Below are positions 7,641 to 15,196 of a DNA stretch of 19,379 nt, piece by piece. Location of the stretch: positions 1 through 19,379 of the forward strand of contig CAUAJB010000040.1 of assembly GCA_958429225.1 (NCBI GenBank), given 5' to 3'. The notes below the pieces were generated by a model. The model saw only the letters and a program-made list of their open reading frames with translations, did not search any database and was not told where the DNA came from. Both the position numbers and the translations under genes were made by a program. The DNA is from an uncultured Collinsella sp. (GTDB taxonomy: Bacteria > Actinomycetota > Coriobacteriia > Coriobacteriales > Coriobacteriaceae). Within the stretch, counting starts at the first letter, position 1; every line of letters starts with the position of its first letter.

Positions 7641-9041
7641 TTAGGCCTGCTCGGAAGCCTTGGGCTCGTCCTTGTACAGGACAAACGAAATGGCGAAGGA
7701 CACGAGCGCGGCGACCGCAAACATGATCGCGTACTGCACGGGCTGGGCCAGGCACAGCAGGATACCGAAGATACCGGTAACGCCGGTGCCGGAAGCGGCA
7801 AGTGAAGTGAGCGCGCAGACCAGGGCACCGCAACCGCCGCCGATGCAGCCGGCGATGAAGGGCTTAAAGAAGCGCAGGTTCACGCCGAAGATGGCAGGCT
7901 CGGTGATGCCCATGAAGGCGGACAGAGCCGAAGGAAGTGCCAGGCCCTTGATCTTGGCGTCGCGGGTCTTAAAGGCAACGGCGAGGGCGGCGCCACCCTG
8001 AGCGATGTTGGCGGCACTGGCGATGGGCAGCCAATAGGTCACGCCGTACTGAGCAAGCTGGCCCAGGTCGATGGCGGTGTACATCTGGTGGATACCGGTG
8101 ACGACCGTAGGCGCATAGAACAGGCCGACGATAAAGGAACCGACACCAAAGGGCAGGGTGAGCAGGGCTTGGATCAGACCGAGGACGGCGTTCTCGGCCC
8201 AGACAAAGATGGGGCCGACGGCAACGAGGGTCACGAGCACGGTCACGAACACAGAGACAAGCGGGGTCACAAAGAGGTCGAACATCTCGGGAACGATCTT
8301 GTGCAGGCGCTTCTCGAGGAAGGCCAGAATGGCGCAGGCGATAACGATGGGGATCACATGGCCCTGATAGCCGACCCACTCAAAGCTGTACACGCCGGGA
8401 ATGACGGTGACCATGGTCTGCACGCCCTCGGAGGCAACCGTGTAGGCGCTCTGCAGCGAGGAGTTGATGAATGCGCCACCGACGACAGCACCCAGGTACG
8501 GGTTGGCGCCGAAGGCCTTAGCAGCGGAGTAACCAATCAGGATCTGCAGGAAGCCAAAGGACGTGCCCGAGACCAGATCGGCGATCTTGTAGATAAAGTT
8601 ATTGGTGTCAAGCGCGATAAAGCCGTTGGAGGCCATAAAGTTAAGGGCGCTCATAATGCCCAACAGCAGGCCCGAGGCCACGATGGCAGGGATAATGGGG
8701 ACGAAGATATCGCCGAGCACCTTAATGGCGCGCATAAAGACGTTCTGCTGCTGAGCCGCGGCCTCCTTGACCTCGGCCTTGGTGGCAGCCTCGACGCCGC
8801 TGAGCGCGATGAACTCGTCGTAGACCTTGTTAACGGTGCCGGTGCCAAAAATAATCTGGAGCTGGCCCTGAGCCTCAAAGACGCCCTTGGCGCCGTCGAT
8901 GTTCTCGATAGCCTCCTTGTCGACCTTAGCGTTGTCGGCAATCACCAGACGCAGACGCGTAGCGCAGTGCGCGGCAGACACGACGTTGCCGGCGCCTCCG
9001 ATGTTGTCGAGCACCTCTTGGGCTGATTTGCGGTAGTCCAT
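7641..9041 (-). CDS. scrA: PTS system sucrose-type EIIBC permease
   Basis: Imports and phosphorylates a beta-glucoside/sucrose-family sugar at the membrane. The protein is 466 aa. The EIIB domain (1-90) has the phosphorylation cysteine C26 in AAHCATRLRLVI. A linker near 85-102 leads to a multi-pass EIIC domain (about 103-458) with the signature GITEPAIFG at 378-386. No EIIA domain follows: the protein ends shortly after the last helix, so a separate EIIA (Crr-like) from elsewhere must supply phosphate. The start at 9041 is preceded by AAAGGGA and GGAGG; the 11 upstream in-frame codons are part of the leader. It is paired with a GH32 hydrolase and a LacI regulator, which is why sucrose is the most likely substrate. 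Two LacI-type operators lie 57-97 bp upstream. Confidence 0.93.
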   Translation of the reverse strand: MDYRKSAQEVLDNIGGAGNVVSAAHCATRLRLVIADNAKVDKEAIENIDGAKGVFEAQGQLQIIFGTGTVNKVYDEFIALSGVEAATKAEVKEAAAQQQNVFMRAIKVLGDIFVPIIPAIVASGLLLGIMSALNFMASNGFIALDTNNFIYKIADLVSGTSFGFLQILIGYSAAKAFGANPYLGAVVGGAFINSSLQSAYTVASEGVQTMVTVIPGVYSFEWVGYQGHVIPIVIACAILAFLEKRLHKIVPEMFDLFVTPLVSVFVTVLVTLVAVGPIFVWAENAVLGLIQALLTLPFGVGSFIVGLFYAPTVVTGIHQMYTAIDLGQLAQYGVTYWLPIASAANIAQGGAALAVAFKTRDAKIKGLALPSALSAFMGITEPAIFGVNLRFFKPFIAGCIGGGCGALVCALTSLAASGTGVTGIFGILLCLAQPVQYAIMFAVAALVSFAISFVLYKDEPKASEQA

Positions 9042-9097
9042 GATGTCCCTTTCCTCCAACGGGCGCATGTGCACCCGGCCATCTTTGACACTTACAC

Positions 9098-9111
9098 TGT
9101 AATCGTTTTCA
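9098..9111. promoter_or_regulatory. LacI-family operator O1 upstream of scrA
   Basis: TGTAATCGTTTTCA, reading TGAAAACGATTACA on the transcribed strand, with the central CG dinucleotide and partial dyad symmetry (10 of 14 positions) typical of LacI-family sites. An identical copy lies 26 bp upstream in the scrA direction. Confidence 0.8.
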
Positions 9112-9123
9112 GTTTCATATGTC

Positions 9124-9137
9124 TGTAATCGTTTTCA
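9124..9137. promoter_or_regulatory. LacI-family operator O2 upstream of scrA
   Basis: An exact second copy of the 14-mer TGTAATCGTTTTCA. The centre-to-centre spacing of 26 bp is about 2.5 helical turns. It matches the core of the palindrome in front of the repressor gene, so one repressor probably binds all three sites. Confidence 0.8.
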
Positions 9138-9142
9138 TATAG

Positions 9143-9180
9143 CGGTAAACGGTAGTTTTTTGACGGTGAAAGGTAGTTTT
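9143..9180. repeat. Two 17-bp direct repeats, 21-bp phase, upstream of scrA operators
   Basis: CGGTAAACGGTAGTTTT (9143-9159) and CGGTGAAAGGTAGTTTT (9164-9180) are identical at 15 of 17 positions and start exactly 21 bp apart, i.e. two helical turns, on the same DNA face. They lie directly upstream of the two LacI-type operators and end about 6 bp from O2. The arrangement resembles a tandem activator site, but no cognate protein can be named. Confidence 0.6.
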
Positions 9181-9224
9181 GAGGCAAAAACAGGGGGTCG
9201 GAGGCCGGAAGACGCGCCCAAAGT

Positions 9225-10205
9225 CTAGACATTCATCAGCTGATGGCCGAGCTTGAGCGTCTTCAAACCGCTCTCCCCCTCCTCGCCATCAAGCGTGTCG
9301 AGCAGCATACTGGTCGCCTCGACGCCACTGGTCAGGTAGCCATAATGCACGGTGGGAATGCCGCCCGTCAGCGCGCGCAAAAACGCGTTGTCGCCAAAAC
9401 CACTCACGCGGTGTATGCCCTCGCCCATGCCGCGAACCTCATCGATGGCACGAAGCGCGCCGGCCGCCATAGTGTCGGTAGCGCAGGCGATAAACGAAAC
9501 ATCGGGAGCGACAGAAAGCAGCTCACGCGCCGCACCATAGCCCGAGTCGAGCGTAAACGAGCCCAGGCGAATCAAGGCGGCATCGAGCGGGTTACCCGCG
9601 GCGCGCAGGCCGGCCTCAAAACCGCGACGGCGGTCATAACCGGCCGCGCGGTCCTCTTCGGTAACTCCAATATAGGCGATCTTGCCGTCCACGCGACCCG
9701 CAAGCGCATGGCCCAGCTCAAAGGCAGCCTCGTAATCGTCGTGATAGACGCACGCCGCGCCCTCGACATGTTGGCCGATCAACACAATGGGCACACGGCA
9801 TGACTCAATCGCGCGACGGTGCTCGTCGGTGATCATGGTCGCCACGAGCACGATGCCATCGACCGGGTGGTTCTGGAACAGGTCGAGATACTCGAGCTCA
9901 CGCTCGGCCACGTTATCAGTATTCGCGAGCAGCATCTGGTAGCCACGGCGACCGAGCACCTGGCCAATACCGGCGGTAATGCGGCTCACGGATTCCGAGT
10001 TAATCTTAGGCACGATGACGCCGATGAGCTTGGTGGAACCGGTGCGCAGCGCGCGAGCCTGACTAGATCGCACGTATCCGGTCAGCTCAATCGCCTGCTT
10101 AATGCGCTCGGCCTTGTCCGCCGAGATATATCCACCGTTGAGGTAGCGCGAGACCGCGGCGCTCGAAACGCCAGCCAACTCGGCCACATCTTTCATCTTT
10201 ACCAC
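9225..10205 (-). CDS. scrR: LacI-family transcriptional repressor of the sucrose genes
   Basis: A 326-aa sugar-responsive repressor. The N-terminal HTH is at residues 4-23 (MKDVAELAGVSSAAVSRYLN), then a hinge helix (about 49-58) and a periplasmic-binding-protein-like effector domain from LIGVIVPKINSES onward, with YDRRRGFEAGL and ACATDTMAAGALRA as typical core segments. GTG at 10205 is chosen because AGGGG lies 5 nt upstream and the resulting start, MVKMKDVAEL, matches the family. The frame is open to 10238, but starting there would place the operator and -10 box inside the coding sequence. It lies directly upstream of scrA on the same strand and ends near 9225 without an obvious terminator. 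Ligand (sucrose or a phosphorylated form) is inferred from context. Confidence 0.9.
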   Translation of the reverse strand: MVKMKDVAELAGVSSAAVSRYLNGGYISADKAERIKQAIELTGYVRSSQARALRTGSTKLIGVIVPKINSESVSRITAGIGQVLGRRGYQMLLANTDNVAERELEYLDLFQNHPVDGIVLVATMITDEHRRAIESCRVPIVLIGQHVEGAACVYHDDYEAAFELGHALAGRVDGKIAYIGVTEEDRAAGYDRRRGFEAGLRAAGNPLDAALIRLGSFTLDSGYGAARELLSVAPDVSFIACATDTMAAGALRAIDEVRGMGEGIHRVSGFGDNAFLRALTGGIPTVHYGYLTSGVEATSMLLDTLDGEEGESGLKTLKLGHQLMNV

Positions 10206-10220
10206 GAGCACCCCTGTCAT

Positions 10221-10234
10221 TGAAATCGCTTTCA
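10221..10234. promoter_or_regulatory. Operator at the repressor gene's own promoter
   Basis: TGAAATCGCTTTCA has TGAAA/TTTCA arms in perfect dyad around a central CG, the best LacI-type palindrome in the window. It sits at the predicted transcription start, 16 bp upstream of the chosen start codon, implying negative autoregulation. Confidence 0.8.
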
Positions 10235-10236
10235 CC

Positions 10237-10265
10237 ATGATACCCGTGACGGCGCTTCGGATAAA
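10237..10265 (-). promoter_or_regulatory. Predicted sigma-70-type promoter of scrR
   Basis: On the minus strand, TTTATC (10260-10265), a 17-bp spacer and TATCAT (10237-10242, five of six matches to TATAAT). The operator begins 2 bp downstream of the -10 box. The -35 box is weak. Confidence 0.55.
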
Positions 10266-10298
10266 TCAATATCACCCAGGTCGAGCAAACGTCAGCGA

Positions 10299-10398
10299 GC
10301 GGGCAGCTGCCGTGGCGAGGTGCCGCGAAAGAGGAGCGAAGCGTACTTCATGTACGCGAGCGACGGTTTGAGCGGCAGATCGCCCGGCAGATGCCCGC
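10299..10398. repeat. 100-nt multi-helix inverted repeat
   Basis: Five nested pairs of arms: GCGGGCA/TGCCCGC (10299-10305 and 10392-10398), GCCG/CGGC (10309 and 10385), GCGA/TCGC (10315 and 10380), TGCCGC/GCGGCA (10321 and 10372), GCGTAC/GTACGC (10341-10346 and 10352-10357), with small internal loops and a TTCAT apex. The whole stretch folds as one imperfect hairpin. It lies between the end of the surface-polymer operon and the sucrose repressor. There is no T-tract. A REP/MITE-like palindromic unit or a structured RNA are the main options. Confidence 0.7.
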
Positions 10399-10412
10399 GC
10401 AGCGTCGAGCGG

Positions 10413-10436
10413 TCCGGCGTTCGTTAGAACACCGGA
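10413..10436 (-). terminator. Hairpin just after the DUF4956 gene, possible weak terminator
   Basis: TCCGGCGTTC (10413-10422) pairs with GAACACCGGA (10427-10436), one mismatch, loop GTTA. It begins 6 bp past the last gene of the operon. On the minus strand no T-run follows, so it may be an mRNA 3' protection structure rather than a terminator. Confidence 0.4.
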
Positions 10437-10442
10437 ACATAG

Positions 10443-11108
10443 TTATCCATGATACTCGCCGTTGTACTGGATGAGGGTCAGGTCCTCAACGCCATCGAGC
10501 GTGCGAATCGCGTCGGCATAGGGCATGTCCACGCCGTCCGAGAATACCTCCACGGCCATCTCGACTTTGTCGCCGCGCATGGTCTTGGACTTAACGGTGA
10601 ACTTGGTGCGGCCAAAGGCACGCACGATATCGTCGCCGGTGGTCTGACCCGTGTAGTGGATGACCATCATGTACACGCGCGCCTTGTCCTGGTGGCTCGC
10701 AAAGCCGGCGATCATGGCCACGATCACCACTGCCGTGAGCCCCACGAGCGCATACATGCCGGCACCCGCCGTAATGCCCGTGGTAATGGCCCAAAACAGG
10801 TACAGCAAGTCGAGAGGGTCCTTGACCGCTGTACGATAGCGGACGATGGACAGAGCACCGACCATACCGAGCGAGATGACAACGTTCGTCGAGATCGCGA
10901 GCGTGACCATGCAGGTGAGCACACACATGCCCACGAGCGTCACGGCAAAGCTGCGCGAATACACCACGCCGGTAAAAAAGCGCTTGTACACGTAGTAGAT
11001 CAGGATGCCCATGGCGAGCGCCACGAGCAGCGAAAGGCCAATCTTGGCGGGGTCGACCTGGCCAAACGCCTCCAAGACGGAGTTCTTAAAAAAGTCCCTG
11101 GTGCTCAT
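10443..11108 (-). CDS. DUF4956 membrane protein
   Basis: A 221-aa integral membrane protein. Predicted helices are at about 23-41, 53-72, 100-118 and 118-137, with the conserved motif GMVGALSIVRYRT at 81-93 and KDPLDLLYLFWAI just after. The C-terminal 80 residues (about 143-221) form a soluble, probably cytosolic, alpha/beta domain reminiscent of the C-terminal domain of MgtC-like proteins. The biochemical function is unknown. It starts 3 nt after the VTC-domain gene stops and is the last gene of the seven-gene operon. Because it is adjacent to a soluble VTC catalytic domain that has no membrane segment of its own, a role as its membrane anchor or translocation channel is a reasonable inference, not shown by the sequence. 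Confidence 0.88.
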   Translation of the reverse strand: MSTRDFFKNSVLEAFGQVDPAKIGLSLLVALAMGILIYYVYKRFFTGVVYSRSFAVTLVGMCVLTCMVTLAISTNVVISLGMVGALSIVRYRTAVKDPLDLLYLFWAITTGITAGAGMYALVGLTAVVIVAMIAGFASHQDKARVYMMVIHYTGQTTGDDIVRAFGRTKFTVKSKTMRGDKVEMAVEVFSDGVDMPYADAIRTLDGVEDLTLIQYNGEYHG

Positions 11109-11111
11109 GGT

Positions 11112-11903
11112 CTAAATATCCCCTCGGTTCTCAAAATCCGATTCCCAGTAATTAAATCCGCGAAGGTAGGCGGTCTTTTCGTAACACAGGCAGTACTTGG
11201 AGACCGCCGTAAGCTCGGCCGCTCCCGGCGGCACCATATCGCGCACCAGCTGCGGGCAAAACTCCGTAAACTTGACCTCCATCACCTGCTTGCCGGGCTC
11301 CAGGACCGGCAGCGCGGGCAGCGTCGCGTCAAAGATATCGAAGCTTCCCACCGCGGCACGCACGTTCATGTCAAACGTGATGCGCACGGTGCCCTCATCC
11401 ATCACCCACGGCTCGCGCTCGTAGTCCACGATGGTCCGCGGGCGCATCATATTGCAGATGCACTCGATGTAGAACTCGCGACAGAGCGGATAAGGACTCC
11501 TCAGCAAAAAGTCGTAGTCGCCAGCCAGAATCTGCTCAAACTCGCCACGCGTGAGCGGCGCGTCCTCCTTGTAAATCCAGCTGCCGTACTTCTTTTTGCG
11601 CTCGAGCTTAATCACCTTGTCGCCACCGTTATAGATGCGCACGCGGTACTTTTTTCGCATGAGGATACCGGCGTCTTTTTCCTCGTAGGCCGAGTTGCAG
11701 TAGTCATCAAAGTACAGGCTGCGAATGGTGTAACCGCCCGCCTGCGCATGCTTGTCCAGCTTAAATACCGGCGCCATGCGGCAGGCAAGCGCAGTGTGCT
11801 CACCCTCGTTAATGAGATATTTGAGCTCGTGGCGGTAACGCTCCTGCGTGGTACGCGCAGGAGGTGCCGCCAGGCGCTCAAGCAGCGCGCTAGCCCTCCT
11901 CAT
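11112..11903 (-). CDS. VTC-domain polyphosphate polymerase-like protein
   Basis: A 263-aa soluble protein consisting almost entirely of a VTC domain, the tunnel-shaped triphosphate-tunnel fold of the yeast polyphosphate polymerase Vtc4. Visible basic and acidic tunnel residues: RYRHELKY (22-29), the R-x-R pair in KYRVRIYNG (R87, R89), IKLERKKKYGSWIYKE (98-113), YEREPWV (161-167), the strand MEVKF (208-212, Glu209 as likely metal ligand) and SKY (235-237, Lys236). This set suggests catalytic competence. It lacks the SPX and transmembrane domains of fungal VTC subunits. ATG at 11903 has GGAGGA 5 nt upstream and overlaps the cotH stop by 14 nt; DUF4956 follows after 3 nt. It could make polyphosphate from ATP, or act on another phosphorylated substrate in this operon. 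Confidence 0.88.
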   Translation of the reverse strand: MRRASALLERLAAPPARTTQERYRHELKYLINEGEHTALACRMAPVFKLDKHAQAGGYTIRSLYFDDYCNSAYEEKDAGILMRKKYRVRIYNGGDKVIKLERKKKYGSWIYKEDAPLTRGEFEQILAGDYDFLLRSPYPLCREFYIECICNMMRPRTIVDYEREPWVMDEGTVRITFDMNVRAAVGSFDIFDATLPALPVLEPGKQVMEVKFTEFCPQLVRDMVPPGAAELTAVSKYCLCYEKTAYLRGFNYWESDFENRGDI

Positions 11904-13659
11904 ACGTGTCCTCCACGACCTTACCGCCGTCCTGCACGTAAAAACACTTCATGCCGTAGTGCTTGCCGTCGTCGGTCACATAGCAGTCAAACGCATCTTG
12001 CGTATAGTCGTCGGAGTTGGTAGCACGCACGCGCACAAAAAACTGGCCGGTATCGGGCGCATCGCAGGTCACCTCGGGAAACAGCACGTCCTCGGCCTTA
12101 AAAAGCACGTCGCTTATGGCATAGTCGCGCGCAAGCTCAACGGTATAGCGAATATCGCGCGCCTCAAAGTCGTACGCGGCATCCCAGTTCAAGCGCAGCT
12201 TACCGTTATCGATCTGCGGCACACCAATGTAGAACGGCATGGGCTTTTTATAGCTCTCGCAATAGCTCTTATAGTTCTCCTCGATCTCGGAGGGAATCGC
12301 CGCGGCGATTTGCTCGTATTGATCCTTGGTGACAGGCAGATTGTCGATATCGGGCGAAACAAAGACCAAGGATTCGGTCACCTCGCGATAATGTTTGATT
12401 ATCTTGGCCAGACGTTCCTCGGTCAAATACGAGCGCAAGTCCTTGACGGCACGGTCGAGTTCGCTGCGGAACGACTTGCTGTGCAACGCGCGGTTAAACA
12501 GAACGTTACCCCAGTAGTTGCTCACGCCGCGCTCCCAGCTCGCGTAGTCCGAGAAACCCTTCAGGCTCAGCTCAAGCTTACGCAGCATGCCGTCATTATC
12601 CCAATCCAAAAAGTACCAGGTATTTGAGTTGAGCGGGCTGTACAGATAGCAGTTACGGTTCTGCGTATCGCAGTTGCCCGTCAGGATCTGAAACGCCAGC
12701 CAATAGACCAGATTCTCGGTATCAAAGTAGGTGTCGAGCACGTCATCGATCTTTTGCGATTCATCGTTGAGCGCATCGAGCATCTCGATGAGCTTGCTGT
12801 GGTCCGAGTCGCCCTTAATCTCAAGCATGCCCTCAAAAGCCGCCTGGTTGTAGTCGGGATCGTCGGCGAGCTTAATGGTGTCCTCGTAGCGATAGAACTC
12901 AAAGTTGTTCACCTTGTACAGGTGTCCATTCTTATCTAGGCCATGTGCCTTAAGCGCCGTCTTATTAAGCTGCTCTACCTGCGTAAACAGGCCGTAGTCC
13001 TCAAAGGTGTCGTTGGACTTTTCGGTCTGGTCGCACACCCACAGATGCACAAACTGCGTACGCAGACCCATCATCTGGGGAATGCCGCGGATAAGGTCGT
13101 AGGCCATCTTGTTGCGAAAACGCATACCCTCGGCCATATGCTTGTTGAGCGCAATCGCGCGCTGCTGGCGCCAGGCACCCTTTCCTTTTTTGAGCTCCAC
13201 CTTGTAATTCTTCTGCGTGTAGGAGCTCGACGTCTGGCCGCGCACCTGCACGGTAGCATTGGGCGCTTCCTCGCCATAGCCAACCTCGCCGGCCACCGGG
13301 CCGTCTTCGTCGCCCGCCTGCAGCAGGCCCATAACCTGATAGCGTGCCACGCCCATGTCGGCGTAGTCATACACCGAGTACGTATTGATCTCGGCCCAGC
13401 TATGATCAGTGTTCTCGGAGCTGTTGCCGCGAGAGACCGTCAGGTACATGGTCACAATGCCCGAGTCGTCATAGACCTCGTAGAGCTCGTCCTTGTCGCG
13501 CAGGTGCTTGGCTTCTCCCGAGGACTCGGCCTTTTTAATCTTGTCCTGCTTTTTGATCTTTTTGGTCGAGGAGTCTTCCTGCACCGAGCAGCCCGAAAGC
13601 AACAGCGCACCGGCAGCCGCCTCAATCAGGCGACGACGAGACATCATCCTATCGGTCAT
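11890..13659 (-). CDS. CotH-type kinase lipoprotein with C-terminal FN3-like domain
   Basis: A 589-aa predicted secreted lipoprotein. The N-terminus has consecutive arginines (SRRRLIEAAAG, Tat-like) and a lipobox LSGC with lipidation Cys24. A Lys/Ser-rich linker (about 25-60) leads to a CotH-family atypical kinase domain (about 65-430): VQVRGQTSSSYTQKNYKVEL (137-156), NRNCYLY (334-340) and LDWDNDG (351-357), where the aspartates are the expected metal/catalytic residues. A beta-rich region resembling fibronectin type III lies at about 475-560. Bacillus CotH phosphorylates spore-coat proteins; here the substrate would be extracytoplasmic and is unknown. The start at 13659 is set by GGGGAGG 5 nt upstream; it overlaps pelG by 11 nt. 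Longer in-frame starts to 13761 would give no signal peptide. Confidence 0.88.
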   Translation of the reverse strand: MTDRMMSRRRLIEAAAGALLLSGCSVQEDSSTKKIKKQDKIKKAESSGEAKHLRDKDELYEVYDDSGIVTMYLTVSRGNSSENTDHSWAEINTYSVYDYADMGVARYQVMGLLQAGDEDGPVAGEVGYGEEAPNATVQVRGQTSSSYTQKNYKVELKKGKGAWRQQRAIALNKHMAEGMRFRNKMAYDLIRGIPQMMGLRTQFVHLWVCDQTEKSNDTFEDYGLFTQVEQLNKTALKAHGLDKNGHLYKVNNFEFYRYEDTIKLADDPDYNQAAFEGMLEIKGDSDHSKLIEMLDALNDESQKIDDVLDTYFDTENLVYWLAFQILTGNCDTQNRNCYLYSPLNSNTWYFLDWDNDGMLRKLELSLKGFSDYASWERGVSNYWGNVLFNRALHSKSFRSELDRAVKDLRSYLTEERLAKIIKHYREVTESLVFVSPDIDNLPVTKDQYEQIAAAIPSEIEENYKSYCESYKKPMPFYIGVPQIDNGKLRLNWDAAYDFEARDIRYTVELARDYAISDVLFKAEDVLFPEVTCDAPDTGQFFVRVRATNSDDYTQDAFDCYVTDDGKHYGMKCFYVQDGGKVVEDTYEEG

Positions 13660-15193
13660 CAGAACCTCCCCAATGGTTGCGATACACACGGACCACCGTA
13701 CGCTCAAACCAGCCATGCGGCTCGCCCTTATGGCGGGCTTCCTCATAGCGCTGCTCGGCACGGTCGAGCAAGCGGCCCAACTGTGTAAAACGACCCGTTT
13801 TGTCGGTCGCCACCATGGGCTGTTGACTCAGGATACGATACGGCAAGTTGGCGGTATAGGTATCGAGCCGCAGCAGCGCCACGATAAAAAACACCGCCGC
13901 ACCCAACAAAAAACCAAAGCCGTAAAACTGCTGCGGCAAAAGCAACGACACGGCGGTCGCCAGCCCTGCCACACCGGCAAACAGGCCCGAGGCCAGCACG
14001 GCTCCCTTGTAGTCGGTAAAGTACAGCAAGATGAGCATCACCGTATTGCCCACGGCATACAGGCCATAGCCTACGCACAGCGTGCGAAAATACCCGTGCA
14101 TAAGGCTGTTAAAGCCCAGCGGCAGGGCCGAGAGCACCGTGGTCTCGAGCGAGATAACCGCCGCGGTCACAAACAGCTGCTTGAGCGCACAAAACCACAG
14201 CTCCCGGTTGAGCGTGGCGAGCATTTCCTCCTCGGCAACCACAATATCGCCCACCACGCCGCCGTCGTTGAACAGGCTGTAGTAGTCGCGGTAGCGCGGA
14301 TAGAAATTGACCTCGACCGAGACCACAAAGTTGACGGTCGTGACCAGAATGGTCAAAAACGCGATGAGCGCCGGCACATCGTGGTAGGGCGCGCCATAAA
14401 ACAAGCCCTTGACCTGCACGCCAATGGGACCGGCCCATATGATCACCAGGTGCGCAAAAAGTCCCAAGTTGGTAAACAGACCCGTGAGCGCCAGCGGCAT
14501 AAACTGATCGAGCCACTGCAAAAAGAGCCAGGGGCTGCGGTCGCTCTGCGGAAAATACCGGTACAGCAGTACCACGTCCCAGGCGAGCATGACGCCGTAG
14601 CCCAGGGCGATTGACGCCAACAGACCCTCAACCGGCGGCAGTCCCAGCGCCAGCGCAGCCAGGGCGCACAGGCACGCCACGCCAATGGCAGCCGCAAAAC
14701 TGCACAGAATGCCACGGTAATCCTTGATGGCCGTGAGGTAGCTCATGCCGTTCCAGTTGACGATCATGATGTTGAAAAGCCACAGGCACAGCAGCCCCTG
14801 CAGCAGCGTGGCGCCCGAGAACAGCAAAAAGACGCCGTAGAGCACCGTGCCCGCAACCAGCATGATGGCGTTGGAGCCCCAAAACGAAGGCAAGACCTCT
14901 TCTTCGCGCTCAGAGAAAAGCATGTCGGCCAAAAAGCGCGTGACCGGCATGGAGAAAAAGCTCGTGAGCGTAAGCGACGCCAGCAGCGTATAGGTCACCA
15001 TGCACACCAGCAGATCCTGGTTGGCGCGGCCCACACCCCACAGGCCGCACAGCACCAAGATACCCACTTGGAGCAGCACGCCCAGCAACATGGGACCCGT
15101 GCACACAATGCCGGCGTAGCCATAGGCGCGCATCGTGGCAAACAGACCCTTGCGCCTAAACAGGCGTTTGAGCTCAAAACCGATTCCGGCCAC
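13649..15193 (-). CDS. pelG: Pel exopolysaccharide export membrane protein PelG
   Basis: A 514-aa polytopic inner-membrane protein, predicted to have about 12 helices, of the PelG family (MOP flippase-like). The family's start signature is present: AGIGFELKRLFRRKG at residues 2-16. A long central stretch shows alternating hydrophobic segments and conserved PMLLG, TRFLAD and NFYPRYRDYY motifs; the tail after residue 455 is hydrophilic. In Pseudomonas PelG forms the synthase/export complex with PelD, PelE and PelF. The start codon is GTG at 15193, with GGGGAG 7 nt upstream, only 3 nt after the pelF stop. It overlaps the cotH-like gene by 11 nt, so the kinase is co-translated with the exporter. 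Confidence 0.93.
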   Translation of the reverse strand: MAGIGFELKRLFRRKGLFATMRAYGYAGIVCTGPMLLGVLLQVGILVLCGLWGVGRANQDLLVCMVTYTLLASLTLTSFFSMPVTRFLADMLFSEREEEVLPSFWGSNAIMLVAGTVLYGVFLLFSGATLLQGLLCLWLFNIMIVNWNGMSYLTAIKDYRGILCSFAAAIGVACLCALAALALGLPPVEGLLASIALGYGVMLAWDVVLLYRYFPQSDRSPWLFLQWLDQFMPLALTGLFTNLGLFAHLVIIWAGPIGVQVKGLFYGAPYHDVPALIAFLTILVTTVNFVVSVEVNFYPRYRDYYSLFNDGGVVGDIVVAEEEMLATLNRELWFCALKQLFVTAAVISLETTVLSALPLGFNSLMHGYFRTLCVGYGLYAVGNTVMLILLYFTDYKGAVLASGLFAGVAGLATAVSLLLPQQFYGFGFLLGAAVFFIVALLRLDTYTANLPYRILSQQPMVATDKTGRFTQLGRLLDRAEQRYEEARHKGEPHGWFERTVVRVYRNHWGGSDDR

Positions 15194-15196
15194 TGG

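Noticed and set aside
6008..7726. 572-codon plus-strand open frame opposite the GH32 gene
   Set aside because: Covers the antisense of a gene with intact catalytic motifs and runs through the scrA-scrB intergenic hairpin; low-complexity basic composition.
8088..9026. Plus-strand open frame opposite the PTS permease
   Set aside because: Antisense shadow with repetitive Gly/Asp/His composition; no domain.
10449..12023. Plus-strand open frame across DUF4956, VTC and cotH ends
   Set aside because: Spans three well-supported minus-strand genes in antisense; not credible as coding.
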